Positions 43,517 to 52,664 are shown, counted from the first letter of the stretch. The stretch is DNA of 64,000 nucleotides from Paenibacillus sp. R14(2021) (GCF_019431355.1 NZ_CP080269.1:5637001-5701000); one strand, 5' to 3'. The notes: generated by a model from the sequence alone, not told the origin. Program-made: numbers and translations.

Positions 43517-44554
43517 ATGTCCAACAATTCTGCAAAACAAACGTTTATTACGGTAAGTCTGCTTCTTCTCGCACTTCTTGTTTCGGCCTGCTCGTCCAAT
43601 TCCGGTTCATCGGCCGGCAGCGGGGACGGTGCGAAGACGAACGCGGCCAATACGGCGGCAGGCACAAACGCTGATGCCGGCAATCAACCGAAGGCATGGA
43701 AGGAAGTGCATATTGGTTACCAGAAGTACGGTACCGTTAATATTTTGAAATCGCAGGGGACGCTCGATAAGCGTCTGGAGCAGGAAGGCTACAAGGTCAC
43801 ATGGACGGAATTTCCCGGCGGTCCTCAACTGCTGGAGGCGCTGAATGTGGGCAGCATCGACATCGGACATACGGGAGAAGCACCGCCTATTTTCGCGCAG
43901 GCGGCCGGCGCCGATTTGGTCTACTTGGCGCATGAAGCACCGAGTCCGACCAGCGAGGGCATTCTCGTACCGAAAGATTCGCCGGTTAAATCGCTCGCGG
44001 ATCTCAAAGGCAAGAAGGTCGTGCTGAATAAAGGCTCCAACGTCCACTATCTGCTCGTCAAAGCGCTTGAAAAGGCAGGACTGAGCTACGGCGATATTAC
44101 GACCGTCTTCCTGCCGCCCGGCGATGCCCGCGTCGCATTTGAGAAAGGCGATGTGGATGCCTGGGTCATCTGGGACCCCTTCCTCGCCGCCGCACAAACC
44201 GCAACGGGTGCCAAGCTGCTCGCTGACGGCAAGGAATTGGTCGCGAACCAGGAGTTTTATCTGGCTTCCCGCAGCTTCGCGTCAGCGAACAAGCCGATTG
44301 TCGAAGCGTTTCTCGGTGAGCTGACGAAGGTAGACGATTGGGCTGCTGCCAATCAGCAAGAAGTCGCGAAGCAGCTCTCGCCGCAGCTCGGCATCGACAT
44401 CCCGTCGCTGGAGCTGGCGGCCGGCCGCAGACCCTACGGCGTCGTGGCCATCGACGATGCCGTGATCGAGGCACAGCAGCGCATTGCCGACACGTTCTTC
44501 GACCTTAAGCTGATTCCGAAGGCCATTCAGGTTAAAGACGCGCAGCTGAAGTAA
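43517..44554 (+). CDS. ssuA: Aliphatic sulfonate ABC transporter substrate-binding lipoprotein
   Basis: A 345-residue solute-binding protein. The lipoprotein signal ends with LLVSACSS, after which a Ser/Gly/Ala-rich linker leads to the SsuA/NMT1-like domain: VHIGYQKYGTVNILKSQGTL, TWTEFPGGPQLLEALNVGSID, GHTGEAPPIFAQAAGAD, LKGKKVVLNKGSNVHYLLVK and WVIWDPFLAAAQ. These match aliphatic sulfonate binders and fit the ssu context. The start at 43517 has CGGAGG 8-9 nt upstream. It follows ssuE by 34 nt with no terminator. Confidence 0.93.
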   Translation: MSNNSAKQTFITVSLLLLALLVSACSSNSGSSAGSGDGAKTNAANTAAGTNADAGNQPKAWKEVHIGYQKYGTVNILKSQGTLDKRLEQEGYKVTWTEFPGGPQLLEALNVGSIDIGHTGEAPPIFAQAAGADLVYLAHEAPSPTSEGILVPKDSPVKSLADLKGKKVVLNKGSNVHYLLVKALEKAGLSYGDITTVFLPPGDARVAFEKGDVDAWVIWDPFLAAAQTATGAKLLADGKELVANQEFYLASRSFASANKPIVEAFLGELTKVDDWAAANQQEVAKQLSPQLGIDIPSLELAAGRRPYGVVAIDDAVIEAQQRIADTFFDLKLIPKAIQVKDAQLK

Positions 44555-44608
44555 GATGTGAACGAGACACCGCTTCCCCCTCAACTACCCGAGAAGGATG
44601 TGTACAAT

Positions 44609-45751
44609 ATGGAATTGTTCTGGTTTATTCCCTTGCATGGCGACGGACGTTATCTGGGCAGCAGTAAAGGCGCCCGGCAGGTCGACGGCGCTTATATGCG
44701 GCAAATTGCTCAAGCGGCGGACAGTTTAGGATTCAGCGGCGTGCTGCTCCCAACGGGAACTTCCTGCGAAGACGCTTGGGTAGCCGCATCGTCGCTCATA
44801 TCGGCGACGGAACGGCTCAAGTTTCTCGTCGCCGTCCGCCCGGGCTTGATGTCGCCCTCGCTGTCCGCTCGCATGGCGGCTACGTTCGACCGGCTGTCGG
44901 AAGGGCGGCTGCTCGTCAATGTCGTAACCGGCGGCGACCCCGTCGAATTAGCCGGCGACGGTTTGTTTCTCAGCCACGATGACCGCTATGCGCTCACTTC
45001 GGAATTTCTAGAAGTTTGGCGAAGAGAACTGTCCGGCGAGGTCGTCGACTTTCAGGGCAAGCATCTGCGTATCGAAGGCGGGAGGGCAATCTATCCCCCT
45101 GTCCAAAGACCTTATCCGCCATTGTATTTCGGCGGATCGTCGGAAGCCGCGGTCGATGTGGCGGCCGAGCATATCGATGTGTATTTAACCTGGGGGGAGC
45201 CTCCGGGCGAAGTGGCTGCCAAAATCAAACGCGTCCGAGAAGCTGCCGCAAGCCGCGGGCGGAGCGTCCGCTTCGGTATCCGGCTGCATGTGATTGTTCG
45301 GGAGACCGCGGAGGAAGCGTGGGCAGCGGCAGACAATTTGATTCGTTATGTCGATGACGAAGCCATTGAGGCGGCGCAGCGCGTGTTTGCGCGGTACGAT
45401 TCCGTCGGCCAGCAGCGGATGACGCGCTTGAACCGAGGCGACCGCTCCTCGCTCGAGATCTCGCCGAATTTGTGGGCCGGCGTCGGTCTTGTCAGGGGCG
45501 GTGCCGGAACGGCACTTGTCGGTGACCCGGAAACGGTTGCACAGCGGATCAAAGAATACAGCGAACTCGGTATCGATACGTTTATACTGTCTGGTTATCC
45601 GCATCTGGAAGAGTCGTACCGCGTTGCGGAGCTTCTGTTCCCGCTGCTGCCGCTGTCGCATTCTTCCGCGGGGAGCAGACCGGAGGGCGCGCCTTACGGC
45701 GAAATCATCGCAAACGCGATCAAGCCCACCGAGCTCTCTTCGGCGCGATGA
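44609..45751 (+). CDS. ssuD: FMNH2-dependent alkanesulfonate monooxygenase
   Basis: SsuD of 380 residues, the same size as the E. coli enzyme, cleaves alkanesulfonates to aldehyde and sulfite using FMNH2 from SsuE and O2. It belongs to the bacterial luciferase family. Visible blocks are [59 protein letters not shown] and [11 protein letters not shown] chose ATG at 44609 (AAGGATG 9-10 nt upstream) because the product then starts like known SsuD. The GTG at 44558 has no good ribosome site. Confidence 0.94.
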   Translation: MELFWFIPLHGDGRYLGSSKGARQVDGAYMRQIAQAADSLGFSGVLLPTGTSCEDAWVAASSLISATERLKFLVAVRPGLMSPSLSARMAATFDRLSEGRLLVNVVTGGDPVELAGDGLFLSHDDRYALTSEFLEVWRRELSGEVVDFQGKHLRIEGGRAIYPPVQRPYPPLYFGGSSEAAVDVAAEHIDVYLTWGEPPGEVAAKIKRVREAAASRGRSVRFGIRLHVIVRETAEEAWAAADNLIRYVDDEAIEAAQRVFARYDSVGQQRMTRLNRGDRSSLEISPNLWAGVGLVRGGAGTALVGDPETVAQRIKEYSELGIDTFILSGYPHLEESYRVAELLFPLLPLSHSSAGSRPEGAPYGEIIANAIKPTELSSAR

Positions 45752-45766
45752 TGGAGGGATGGACCT

Positions 45767-46561
45767 ATGCGTGCTCAAGCTGTTTCCAAGTCTAGTGCTT
45801 GGTCCAAGCACGGCCTGCCATGGCTGCTGCCTGCCGTTATCGTCGTGGTCTGGCAGCTGCTCGGCGAACTAGGATTTATGTCGGATCGCATCCTGCCGAC
45901 GCCGTTATCGATCGGGCGGGCAGGGTGGTCGCTTGCGGAAAGCGGTGTGCTGTTTCAGTATATTGGCACCAGTACGCAGCGGGCGCTGATCGGGCTCGTC
46001 ATCGGCGGTGCAGTCGGTTTGTTCTTCGGGTTTTTGAACGGCATGATTCCGGTGTCGGAGAAGCTGACGGACACGAGCATGCAGATGCTGCGAACCGTTC
46101 CGCATCTGTCACTGATCCCGCTCGTCATTCTATGGTTCGGCATCGGCGACGAAGGCAAAATCTTTCTGGTTGCGCTTGGCACCGTCTTCCCGGTGTATCT
46201 GAATACGCTGCACGGCATTCGCTCCGTCGACCCAGGCTTGATTGAGATGGGAAGAACCTATGGGTTAAACGGGTGGCAGCTGTTCCGGAACGTCATTTTG
46301 CCGGGGGCGCTGCCGTCCATTTTAGTCGGCGTCCGCTTCGCGCTCGGCATTATGTGGTTGTCGCTTATCGTAGCCGAGACCATTTCCGCCGATTCCGGGA
46401 TCGGCTATATGGCGATGAACGCACGCGAATTTTTTCAAATGGACGTCGTCGTCCTTAGCATTATTCTTTACGCGCTGCTTGGTAAGCTATCCGACTGGCT
46501 CGCGAGATGGATGGAAAGGAGCTGGCTGAAATGGCATCCGCACTTCCGGCAAGGCCGTTGA
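45767..46561 (+). CDS. ssuC: Sulfonate ABC transporter permease
   Basis: A 264-residue inner-membrane permease with about six TM segments, starting with WLLPAVIVVVWQLLGELGFM. The cytoplasmic EAA-type loop near residues 165-190 reads MGRTYGLNGWQLFRNVILPG, the ATPase contact of importer permeases. AGAGIGYMAM-type conservation appears as ADSGIGYMAMNA. It partners with SsuA and SsuB. The ATG has GGAGGGA about 8 nt upstream. Its C-terminal 31 nt overlap ssuB. Confidence 0.93.
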   Translation: MRAQAVSKSSAWSKHGLPWLLPAVIVVVWQLLGELGFMSDRILPTPLSIGRAGWSLAESGVLFQYIGTSTQRALIGLVIGGAVGLFFGFLNGMIPVSEKLTDTSMQMLRTVPHLSLIPLVILWFGIGDEGKIFLVALGTVFPVYLNTLHGIRSVDPGLIEMGRTYGLNGWQLFRNVILPGALPSILVGVRFALGIMWLSLIVAETISADSGIGYMAMNAREFFQMDVVVLSIILYALLGKLSDWLARWMERSWLKWHPHFRQGR

Positions 46562-47421
46562 TCGGCGAATTGAACGAGCTTGCGGCCGTAGAGGAGAAGG
46601 AGTCCCGGGAGGGACATTTCCCGCAGCCGGCGCCTGCTTTCTCCGAGGATGAGAGCGGGAAGCCGTTTGGCGCTCAAGTCGGGCTCGGCCGCGTGTCGTT
46701 CTCCTTTGGTGAGAAGCCCATTATCCGGCAATTGAGTGCTGAGATCGGTGAGGGCGAATTCGTCTCCATCGTTGGGCGAAGCGGCAGCGGCAAGAGCACG
46801 CTGCTTCGTCTCATTGCCGGATTGGAGGAGCCGGGGAGCGGGAGCATCGCCTTGGACGGCGTTCCTTCCGCGGGATTGCGACCGGACGTCCGCGTCATGT
46901 TTCAGGAGGCGCGTCTGCTGCCGTGGAAATCGGTACTCGACAATGTGCGCATTGGCGCGCCGGGCGGCGACCGGGCCAAGTCGGAGGAAGCGCTGGGACT
47001 GGTCGGGCTCGCGTCATTCGCAAAAAGCTGGCCGTCCGATCTCTCGGGCGGCCAGCGGCAGCGCGTGGCGCTGGCCCGCGCGCTTGCCGGCAGCCCGCGC
47101 CTGCTGCTGCTCGACGAGCCGCTTGGCGCCTTGGATGCGTTGACGCGCATCGAGATGCAGCAGTTGATCGAGCGGCTGTGGCGGGAGCGCCGGTTTACCG
47201 CCGTGCTCGTCACGCATGACGTCAGCGAGGCCGTCGCGCTCGGCGACCGCGTCATGCTCGTGGAGGACGGCGCGATTTCGCTCGACGTGAGCGTATCGCT
47301 GCCGAGGCCGAGAGAGCGCGATCAGAGCTTTGCCTACTATGAACGGCACATTTTGGACCGGGTGATGACGAAGTCGGCGGAGGAACGGCATGCGGGTATC
47401 GGTCAAGGTTATATCATTTAG
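46531..47421 (+). CDS. ssuB: Sulfonate ABC transporter ATP-binding protein
   Basis: A 296-residue importer ATPase. Walker A is [14 protein letters not shown], the Q-loop region MFQEARLLPWKSVLDNV is typical of SsuB/TauB/NrtD ATPases, the signature is LSGGQRQRVALARAL, Walker B is LLLLDEPLGALDALTR and the H-loop is VTHDVSEAV. A roughly 45-residue Glu/Pro-rich N-terminal extension precedes the domain. The start at 46531 has AAAGGAG 9 nt upstream and lies within ssuC, so it is probably coupled. It is last in the operon, before a strong shared terminator. Confidence 0.93.
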   Translation: MASALPARPLIGELNELAAVEEKESREGHFPQPAPAFSEDESGKPFGAQVGLGRVSFSFGEKPIIRQLSAEIGEGEFVSIVGRSGSGKSTLLRLIAGLEEPGSGSIALDGVPSAGLRPDVRVMFQEARLLPWKSVLDNVRIGAPGGDRAKSEEALGLVGLASFAKSWPSDLSGGQRQRVALARALAGSPRLLLLDEPLGALDALTRIEMQQLIERLWRERRFTAVLVTHDVSEAVALGDRVMLVEDGAISLDVSVSLPRPRERDQSFAYYERHILDRVMTKSAEERHAGIGQGYII

Positions 47422-47435
47422 CTGGACTGCCCACA

Positions 47436-47487
47436 AAAAAAGCAGCGGATGCGCACGATTCGATCGTGGCGGCACCCGCTGCTTTTT
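47436..47487. terminator. Bidirectional terminator between ssuB and pepF
   Basis: AAAAAAAGCAGCGG pairs with CCGCTGCTTTTT, with an inner ACGATT/GATCGT element. T-runs exist on both strands. Confidence 0.88.
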
Positions 47488-47501
47488 CGTTCGTTCTTTG
47501 T

Positions 47502-49292
47502 TTACTGCGTAAGTTTCTCCATCTGCTCAATGAGGCTCTCGAATACGCTCATCGCTTCTTCGATCGGCGCAGGCGAGGACATGTCGACGCCGGCCTTCTT
47601 CAAGATGTTGATGGAGTAGTCGCTTCCGCCGCTCTTCAGGAAGCCGAGGTAGCGCTCCACGGCAGGCGCGCCTTCTTCGAGGATCTGCTTGGAGAAGCTC
47701 GTCGCTGCGGAGAAGCCCGTCGCGTATTTAAACACATAGAAGCTCGTGTAGAAATGCGGAATGCGCGCCCATTCCATCTCGATATCCTTATCGATGACCA
47801 TACCGTCGCCGTAGTAAAGCTTGTTGAGGTCATAGTAGATTTTGCTGAAGTCCTGCGGTGTGAGGGATCCGCCTTCTTCGGCGCGTTCGTGAATGATTTT
47901 CTCGAACTCGGCGAACATCGTTTGGCGGAAAACCGTCGTGCGGAATTGATCCGCATAGTAGGTAAGCAGGTACATTTTCTCCTTCGGATCCGTCGACTTC
48001 TTCAGCATGTAATCCATGAGAAGGGCTTCGTTCAGCGTCGAAGCGACCTCGGCGAGGAAGATCGTATACTGCGCGTCGCGGTAATCCTGATTGCCGTCGG
48101 AGTAGTACGAGTGCAAGGCGTGGCCCATTTCGTGCGTGAGCGTGAACATGCTGTTCAAGTTGTCTTTGTGGTTCAGCAGCACGTAAGGGTGCGTGCCGTA
48201 AGCGCCCCAGCTGTAAGCACCGCTGCGCTTGCCTTCGTTCTCGTAGACGTCAATCCAGCTCTTGTCGAACCCATCCTGCAGCACGTTCAGATAATCTTCG
48301 CCGAGCGGCTTCAAGCTTGCCTTGACCGTCTCTTTGGCCTGTTCGAACGTAATGTCCATCTTAAACTCGTCGACCAGCGGCGCAAACAGATCGTACATAT
48401 GCAGCTCATCAACCTTCAGCAGCTTCTTGCGAAGCTCCATATAGCGGTGCATGAGCGGAAGATGCTTATGGATCGTGCCGATCAGATTCGTATATACCTC
48501 TTTGGGGATATTATCGCCGTATAGGGACATTTCGAGCGTCGACGGATATTTGCGGGCGCGGGCATAGAACATGTTTTTCGTTACGTTTGCGCTCAGCGTG
48601 GAGGCAATCGTGTTCTTCAGTTTGCCGTACGTATCGTACATCGCCTTGAACGCGCCTTCGCGCACTTCGCGGTTTTTGCTTTCCAGAAACTGTATGTAGC
48701 GGCCCTGCGTCAATTCAACCTCTTCGCCGTTCTCGTCCTTGACTTTCGGGAATTTGAGATCGGCGTTGTTCAGCATGCTGTAGATCGTGCCAGGTGCCTG
48801 GCTGATGTTGCCGACCTGCGCCAGCAGCGCTTCTTCCGTTTTGGACAGTACATGGGCTTTCTGGCGGCGCATTTCCTCGAGCGTCTGTTTGTATTTCGCC
48901 AGCTCCGCGTTCTCGATCATACCATTCAACGCTTCATCGGACAGACTGAGTACCTCGGGCGTAATGAAGGAAAGGGCTTCACCGGTCTCCACGCTCAATT
49001 TTTTCGATTTATCGGAGAGGGCCTGGAAGGAAGGCTCTGCCGTATCCTCGTGATGCTTCATGTTGGCATATACGTAGAGGCGTTCGACTTTGAGCGACAG
49101 GTTGTCTTCGAGCTCGAAGCAGGCTTTGAGCTGCGACGCATCGGCAAGCTTGCCCTGGAAACCCTCAGCCTGCTTCATTTGTTCCTTCGCCTGCGTATAT
49201 TCCTTGTCCCATGCGGATTGATCGGCGAACAAATCCTCTAGCTTCCAGCGGTCTTCGGGTGCAGTTTCGGAACGCTTTGGTACTTGGTTCAT
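47502..49292 (-). CDS. pepF: Oligoendopeptidase F
   Basis: A 596-residue M3B zinc metallopeptidase. The zinc motif is HEMGHALHSYYSDG (HExxH with the two His and catalytic Glu), with the third ligand Glu in the following helix region FLAEVASTLNEALLMDYML. PepF degrades short oligopeptides. I chose ATG at 49292 because GAGGAGG lies 6-7 nt upstream and the product then starts MNQVPKRSETAPEDRWKLE like cytosolic PepF. The frame stays open to a GTG at 49430, and the extension contains a hydrophobic, signal-peptide-like stretch, noted under findings. Confidence 0.93.
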   Translation of the reverse strand: MNQVPKRSETAPEDRWKLEDLFADQSAWDKEYTQAKEQMKQAEGFQGKLADASQLKACFELEDNLSLKVERLYVYANMKHHEDTAEPSFQALSDKSKKLSVETGEALSFITPEVLSLSDEALNGMIENAELAKYKQTLEEMRRQKAHVLSKTEEALLAQVGNISQAPGTIYSMLNNADLKFPKVKDENGEEVELTQGRYIQFLESKNREVREGAFKAMYDTYGKLKNTIASTLSANVTKNMFYARARKYPSTLEMSLYGDNIPKEVYTNLIGTIHKHLPLMHRYMELRKKLLKVDELHMYDLFAPLVDEFKMDITFEQAKETVKASLKPLGEDYLNVLQDGFDKSWIDVYENEGKRSGAYSWGAYGTHPYVLLNHKDNLNSMFTLTHEMGHALHSYYSDGNQDYRDAQYTIFLAEVASTLNEALLMDYMLKKSTDPKEKMYLLTYYADQFRTTVFRQTMFAEFEKIIHERAEEGGSLTPQDFSKIYYDLNKLYYGDGMVIDKDIEMEWARIPHFYTSFYVFKYATGFSAATSFSKQILEEGAPAVERYLGFLKSGGSDYSINILKKAGVDMSSPAPIEEAMSVFESLIEQMEKLTQ

Positions 49293-49476
49293 AGGAACCC
49301 TCCTCGCCTGAATGTTGGTTGGTGTTTCGGTATGAGCAGCATGGGTTTCTTGCGTGAACAAGCAGTCGGCGCTGCCTTGCAGCAGCGACAACGACAATAC
49401 GAGAGGCATCCATTTCAAAACAGAGGTCACGCTCCTTACAGAATGTGCCTCTTAGTTTGACCCGGCTGCCCGCTCG

Positions 49477-49656
49477 TTATGACCCCATCGTGGCTAAGCT
49501 GTAAACAATCAAGAAGAATGCGAAGGCGATGAATACGATCGCCGCGAGGGCAAGGCCTCTGCGCAAGTTCGCGGGAATGTTGTTCCGCTGCATAATAATG
49601 ATGCCGCCCAGCGAAAAAGCCGCAATGATGAAAATAATCGTAGATGTCTTATCCAC
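49477..49656 (-). CDS. Small two-helix membrane protein
   Basis: A 59-residue protein from GTG at 49656, starting with DKTSTIIFIIAAFSLGGIII and followed by a basic loop (QRNNIPANLRRG) and a second TM (LALAAIVFIAFAFFLIVYS). GGAGGGG lies 13 nt upstream. The in-frame GTG at 49680 overlaps that ribosome site. The positive loop between two TMs puts both ends outside if the positive-inside rule holds. I do not recognise the family. It lies upstream of pepF on the same strand. Confidence 0.65.
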   Translation of the reverse strand: MDKTSTIIFIIAAFSLGGIIIMQRNNIPANLRRGLALAAIVFIAFAFFLIVYSLATMGS

Positions 49657-49739
49657 CTGACTAAGAGCTCCCCTCCGCACAACCTATGCACGTTTACATA
49701 GGGTTATGTTCGATAAGCAGCATGGAAATTCCTGCATTC

Positions 49740-49813
49740 AAGACGATTGGTTTGCGTTCACAGGCGGAAGCCAGGGAGTGCAGCATTCGTCTCAAAGACG
49801 ATTGGTTTGCGTT
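49740..49813. repeat. Direct repeat of 19 bp with 55-bp period
   Basis: AAGACGATTGGTTTGCGTT occurs at 49740-49758 and again, identically, at 49795-49813. The second copy ends on the stop codon of the minus-strand gene at 49812. GCATTC precedes both copies, with a 6-base difference, so this looks like an imperfect duplication. Confidence 0.85.
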
Positions 49814-50045
49814 ACACTTCGCGGAAGTTTTCCATGATAGCGGCCAATTCTTCTTCTCGGCCGACGAAGTCTTCTTTGCGGAAGCGGTTCTCCGCCCAGT
49901 GCAGCATTTCCGGACGACTGACGAACGTATGGCTTTCTTCGCCCCATTGATCGGAAATTTCCCGAACGATGAGCGTCTTGCCCTGCACTTCCACGTTAAG
50001 CATGTTGTATTTGTCGGTCTTATAAATTTGGACTTTTTTAAACAT
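49812..50045 (-). CDS. Small soluble protein, unrecognised
   Basis: A 77-residue acidic protein starting MFKKVQIYKTDKYNMLNVEV. A beta-rich N-terminal half (KVQIYKTD, MLNVEVQGKTLIVREI) and a helical C-terminus (WAENRFRKEDFVGREEELAA) suggest a small folded domain. There is no signal or TM segment. An AAGGGA ribosome site lies 8 nt upstream of the chosen ATG. An alternative upstream start at 50084 lacks one. I cannot name its family or function. Confidence 0.6.
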   Translation of the reverse strand: MFKKVQIYKTDKYNMLNVEVQGKTLIVREISDQWGEESHTFVSRPEMLHWAENRFRKEDFVGREEELAAIMENFREV

Positions 50046-50230
50046 AAGGACCATCCCTTCGGTGAAGCAAGTTGTATCCTCCAATGATAGCCAAAAACAG
50101 GGGTAGAAATCAAATGGATACCATGTTAAAATGTGGAAACCTCAAGAGGCAGAGCGGTAAATTTCCGTTTTGCCGCAGATGAGCTGAGTTAGATTGAATC
50201 GAGACGAGCGAGAGCCGAGGAGAGATGAGG

Positions 50231-50929
50231 ATGAATCAAGGGTATGAACAGATCGGCGTTGCGGTGACCTGCCGCAGCTTCGAGGAGTATGTGCGGATGT
50301 TCGATCTGCAGGAAAACGAGCTGATCGGCAGGCTGCTCGATATCGCGGGAGGAGCGTCTTCCTTCACGGCCGATGCTGCTGCCAAGGGGCTGGATGCTTA
50401 TGCGGCAGATCCGAGGTTTGTTTACGATCATGAGCAGCTGACGAACGAGGCGAAGCAGGAGATTGCCGATTCCAGCGCAAAGCTGCAGCGATTGAGCGGT
50501 AAGTTCGACTTGAGCTATTATGGCTCGATGGCAAATCACCGTGCCGGAAGAGAGGCATCGCTGCAGCGCTTTGCCGCGCATTACGCCGATGCATCAGTGC
50601 GAGCGGAACGTTACTTGGCCGGCAAATTGCCGAATCTGCCCTTCGCGGATGCGCAATTCGATGTTGTATTCTGCAGTCACTTTCTGTTTCTGTACGAAGA
50701 GCAGTTTGACTATGCCTTTCATCGCCACGCGCTATTTGAAATGATGCGAATCTGCAAGCCCGGTGGCTGCATACGAATCTATCCCGTCGTGACACTGCAA
50801 TGGAAGCCGTACACTTACATGGAAGAGCTGCTGCAGGCGATTCGCGAACGCGGCGGTTCTCCGGGTTTTTTTCGATCCAAGCTCCCTTTTATACCAGGAT
50901 CAGAGCTTGGACTATTTGTCAACCTTTAA
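50231..50929 (+). CDS. Class I SAM-dependent methyltransferase-like protein
   Basis: A 232-residue protein with a degenerate Rossmann methyltransferase layout: motif I is LLDIAGGASSFTADAAAKGLDAYAADP in shorter blocks (near 40-65), a later acidic DVVFCSHFLFLYEEQ (motif IV-like) and RICKPGGCIRIYPV (motif VI-like). The substrate is unknown. The ATG at 50231 has GAGGAG 8 nt upstream. The one at 50225 is too close to it. Its stop abuts the csp promoter. Confidence 0.75.
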   Translation: MNQGYEQIGVAVTCRSFEEYVRMFDLQENELIGRLLDIAGGASSFTADAAAKGLDAYAADPRFVYDHEQLTNEAKQEIADSSAKLQRLSGKFDLSYYGSMANHRAGREASLQRFAAHYADASVRAERYLAGKLPNLPFADAQFDVVFCSHFLFLYEEQFDYAFHRHALFEMMRICKPGGCIRIYPVVTLQWKPYTYMEELLQAIRERGGSPGFFRSKLPFIPGSELGLFVNL

Positions 50930-50958
50930 TTGCAAAACCCTGTTTCTAGGCATATACT
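50930..50958 (+). promoter_or_regulatory. Sigma-A promoter of csp
   Basis: TTGCAA (50930-50935), 17 nt, TATACT (50953-50958). It begins one base after the methyltransferase stop codon and gives a leader of about 42 nt. Confidence 0.7.
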
Positions 50959-51006
50959 AAAGGAAGCCGCCGGTTAAACGGTGTTCATTTCTAGGAGGTT
51001 GTTATT

Positions 51007-51204
51007 TTGAAAGGAACAGTAAAATGGTTTAATGCAGAAAAAGGCTACGGATTCATTCAAGTGGAGAACGGCGAAGACGTGTTCGTTCATTATTCCGCCA
51101 TTCAAGGCGAAGGCTTCAAGTCATTGGACGAAGGCCAGTCCGTCGAGTTCGACATTACACAAGGCAACCGCGGGCCGCAAGCCGCTAACGTCACCAAACT
51201 GTAA
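51007..51204 (+). CDS. Cold-shock protein (CspA/CspB family)
   Basis: A 65-residue cold-shock-domain protein, a beta-barrel RNA chaperone. RNP1 is KGYGFIQV and RNP2 is VFVHYSAI. The N-terminus [15 protein letters not shown] is canonical. The start is TTG at 51007, with AGGAGG 8-9 nt upstream. The next possible start is internal to RNP1. A short leader, own promoter and a tetraloop terminator make it a compact single-gene unit. Confidence 0.96.
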   Translation: MKGTVKWFNAEKGYGFIQVENGEDVFVHYSAIQGEGFKSLDEGQSVEFDITQGNRGPQAANVTKL

Positions 51205-51265
51205 GAGCGAGGTTTCCACCGTGGAAGCTTCTTAAATAATGAAGCAAAGGCTGCAAAATCATTGA

Positions 51266-51290
51266 CCGACAATTCGTTGTCGGGTTTTTT
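51266..51290 (+). terminator. Intrinsic terminator after csp
   Basis: CCGACAA (51266-51272) and TTGTCGG (51277-51283) around a TTCG tetraloop, followed by GTTTTTT. Confidence 0.92.
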
Positions 51291-51304
51291 ATTGCCTTGA
51301 AATC

Positions 51305-51397
51305 AAAAAGCCCCTCGCATGAATGCCCTCCGCTAGCAGATCACTTCCGTTCAAGTGTCCTGCTTTCCGAGCGGAGATTCGTCATAAGGGGCTTTTT
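51305..51397. terminator. Long bidirectional hairpin between csp and the MFS gene
   Basis: AAAAAGCCCCT pairs with AGGGGCTTTTT at the ends of a 93-nt element. Inside, CTCCGC pairs with GCGGAG and AGCAG...CACTT pairs with AAGTG...CTGCT. The whole forms one long, nearly continuous hairpin. It terminates the MFS transcript and backs up the csp terminator. Confidence 0.85.
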
Positions 51398-51410
51398 ATC
51401 AAATCAGCCG

Positions 51411-52622
51411 TTAATTTCGGGTGGTATAGTGTTTGATCAAAAATGACGCAGACGCAATAAGTGCGAGTGCCATAGCCAGCTGGAAAAAGGCCGTTTTACC
51501 GAAATGCTCGAAGATGGGGCCGCCGACGGTTCCGCTGACGACTCCGGCAAATCCGCTCCATACCACGGCGTAGATCGCTTGCCCGGAGGACCGGTATTCG
51601 TCCGGGATAATGGAGGTTAGATAACGCAGCGCCGTTACGAAATAAATGCCGAACGTAATGCTGTGCATCGCTTGAATCGGGATGATCCAAATCGGCGACG
51701 TAATTTCGCTGAGCAGCCAGAACCTGACGGCATACATCAAGCTGGCGATCGCAAGCAGCGGCAGCTCCTTGAACTTGTGTCCGTATTTGCCGAGGAAGAA
51801 GAGCACAGGTATTTCGCTCATGGCCGAGGTTAGCCAAGCCGTGCCGACGAGCGAATCGCTGGCGCCCATCTCTCGCATCGTGACAGCCAGGAAGCCTTCG
51901 TACATCCGGTGCGATATGGAAACAACTAGAATGATGGCAAAATAAACGATAATGCTTGGTTTGCGGATGAGCTTGAAGAAGCCGGAGAAGTCGATTTTTC
52001 GGCTGGCGCCCTGATAGTCTTTCAGCATGAAGGTCATCATCAACGAGAGACCGATAGAGACGATGGCGAGCGGTACCGTTGCCCCTGTGCCGGTTAGCTT
52101 CAACAGCTGTCCGATGAGGAAGGCCGAGAAGGCGAAGCCGAGTGAACCGAAGATACGGATGAGTGCGTAGGGCTTCGACGTAAACTGGCTTGAGAGCAGG
52201 ATAAGGCTGTCGCTCAGCGGGTTGACAGGTGTCTGAAAGAAGTAGAACGCCAGCATTATGAGGCAGACGATGATGAATGCATCCGTCGTAAATAACAGCG
52301 ACACCATGATTAATTGGCCGAACATGAGCAGGGTCATGATTTTCTTGATCGTTCGGAACTTGTCACTGGCGGTGCCGAATAAGATGTTGGCAAAGATCGA
52401 GATGAACGGCCCGATGGAATAGATGATGCCGATCTGGGAGGCGGTATAGCCCCTGTCCAAAAAGTAGAGCGGAAAGTAGGAAACGACCAACGCTTGGCTG
52501 GTATAAACCATGTACATGAAAATACGAAGCATGAGCACTTCGCGTCCGCTCCCGAGCCTGGCAGAAGCGCCTGTCGGCGCTTGCTTGGAGCCCGATCGTA
52601 CCTGTGATTGTAACGATTCCAT
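51411..52622 (-). CDS. MFS transporter (12 TM)
   Basis: A 403-residue major facilitator with about 12 hydrophobic segments. The N-terminal half contains FPLYFLDRGYTASQIGIIYS and GTASDKFRTIKKIMTLLMFG (loop 2-3 motif), and the C-terminal half TSIIPDEYRSSGQAIYAVVW. The pattern resembles the MFS_1-like/PucC-LacY-type sugar or phenylpropionate transporters, but the substrate is unknown. I chose ATG at 52622 with GGAG about 13 nt upstream. The open frame extends much further upstream without protein-like content. It converges on csp. Confidence 0.85.
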   Translation of the reverse strand: MESLQSQVRSGSKQAPTGASARLGSGREVLMLRIFMYMVYTSQALVVSYFPLYFLDRGYTASQIGIIYSIGPFISIFANILFGTASDKFRTIKKIMTLLMFGQLIMVSLLFTTDAFIIVCLIMLAFYFFQTPVNPLSDSLILLSSQFTSKPYALIRIFGSLGFAFSAFLIGQLLKLTGTGATVPLAIVSIGLSLMMTFMLKDYQGASRKIDFSGFFKLIRKPSIIVYFAIILVVSISHRMYEGFLAVTMREMGASDSLVGTAWLTSAMSEIPVLFFLGKYGHKFKELPLLAIASLMYAVRFWLLSEITSPIWIIPIQAMHSITFGIYFVTALRYLTSIIPDEYRSSGQAIYAVVWSGFAGVVSGTVGGPIFEHFGKTAFFQLAMALALIASASFLIKHYTTRN

Positions 52623-52664
52623 TATGACAGTCACTCCAAATCCGTTGCTGGCAATATGTACCCA

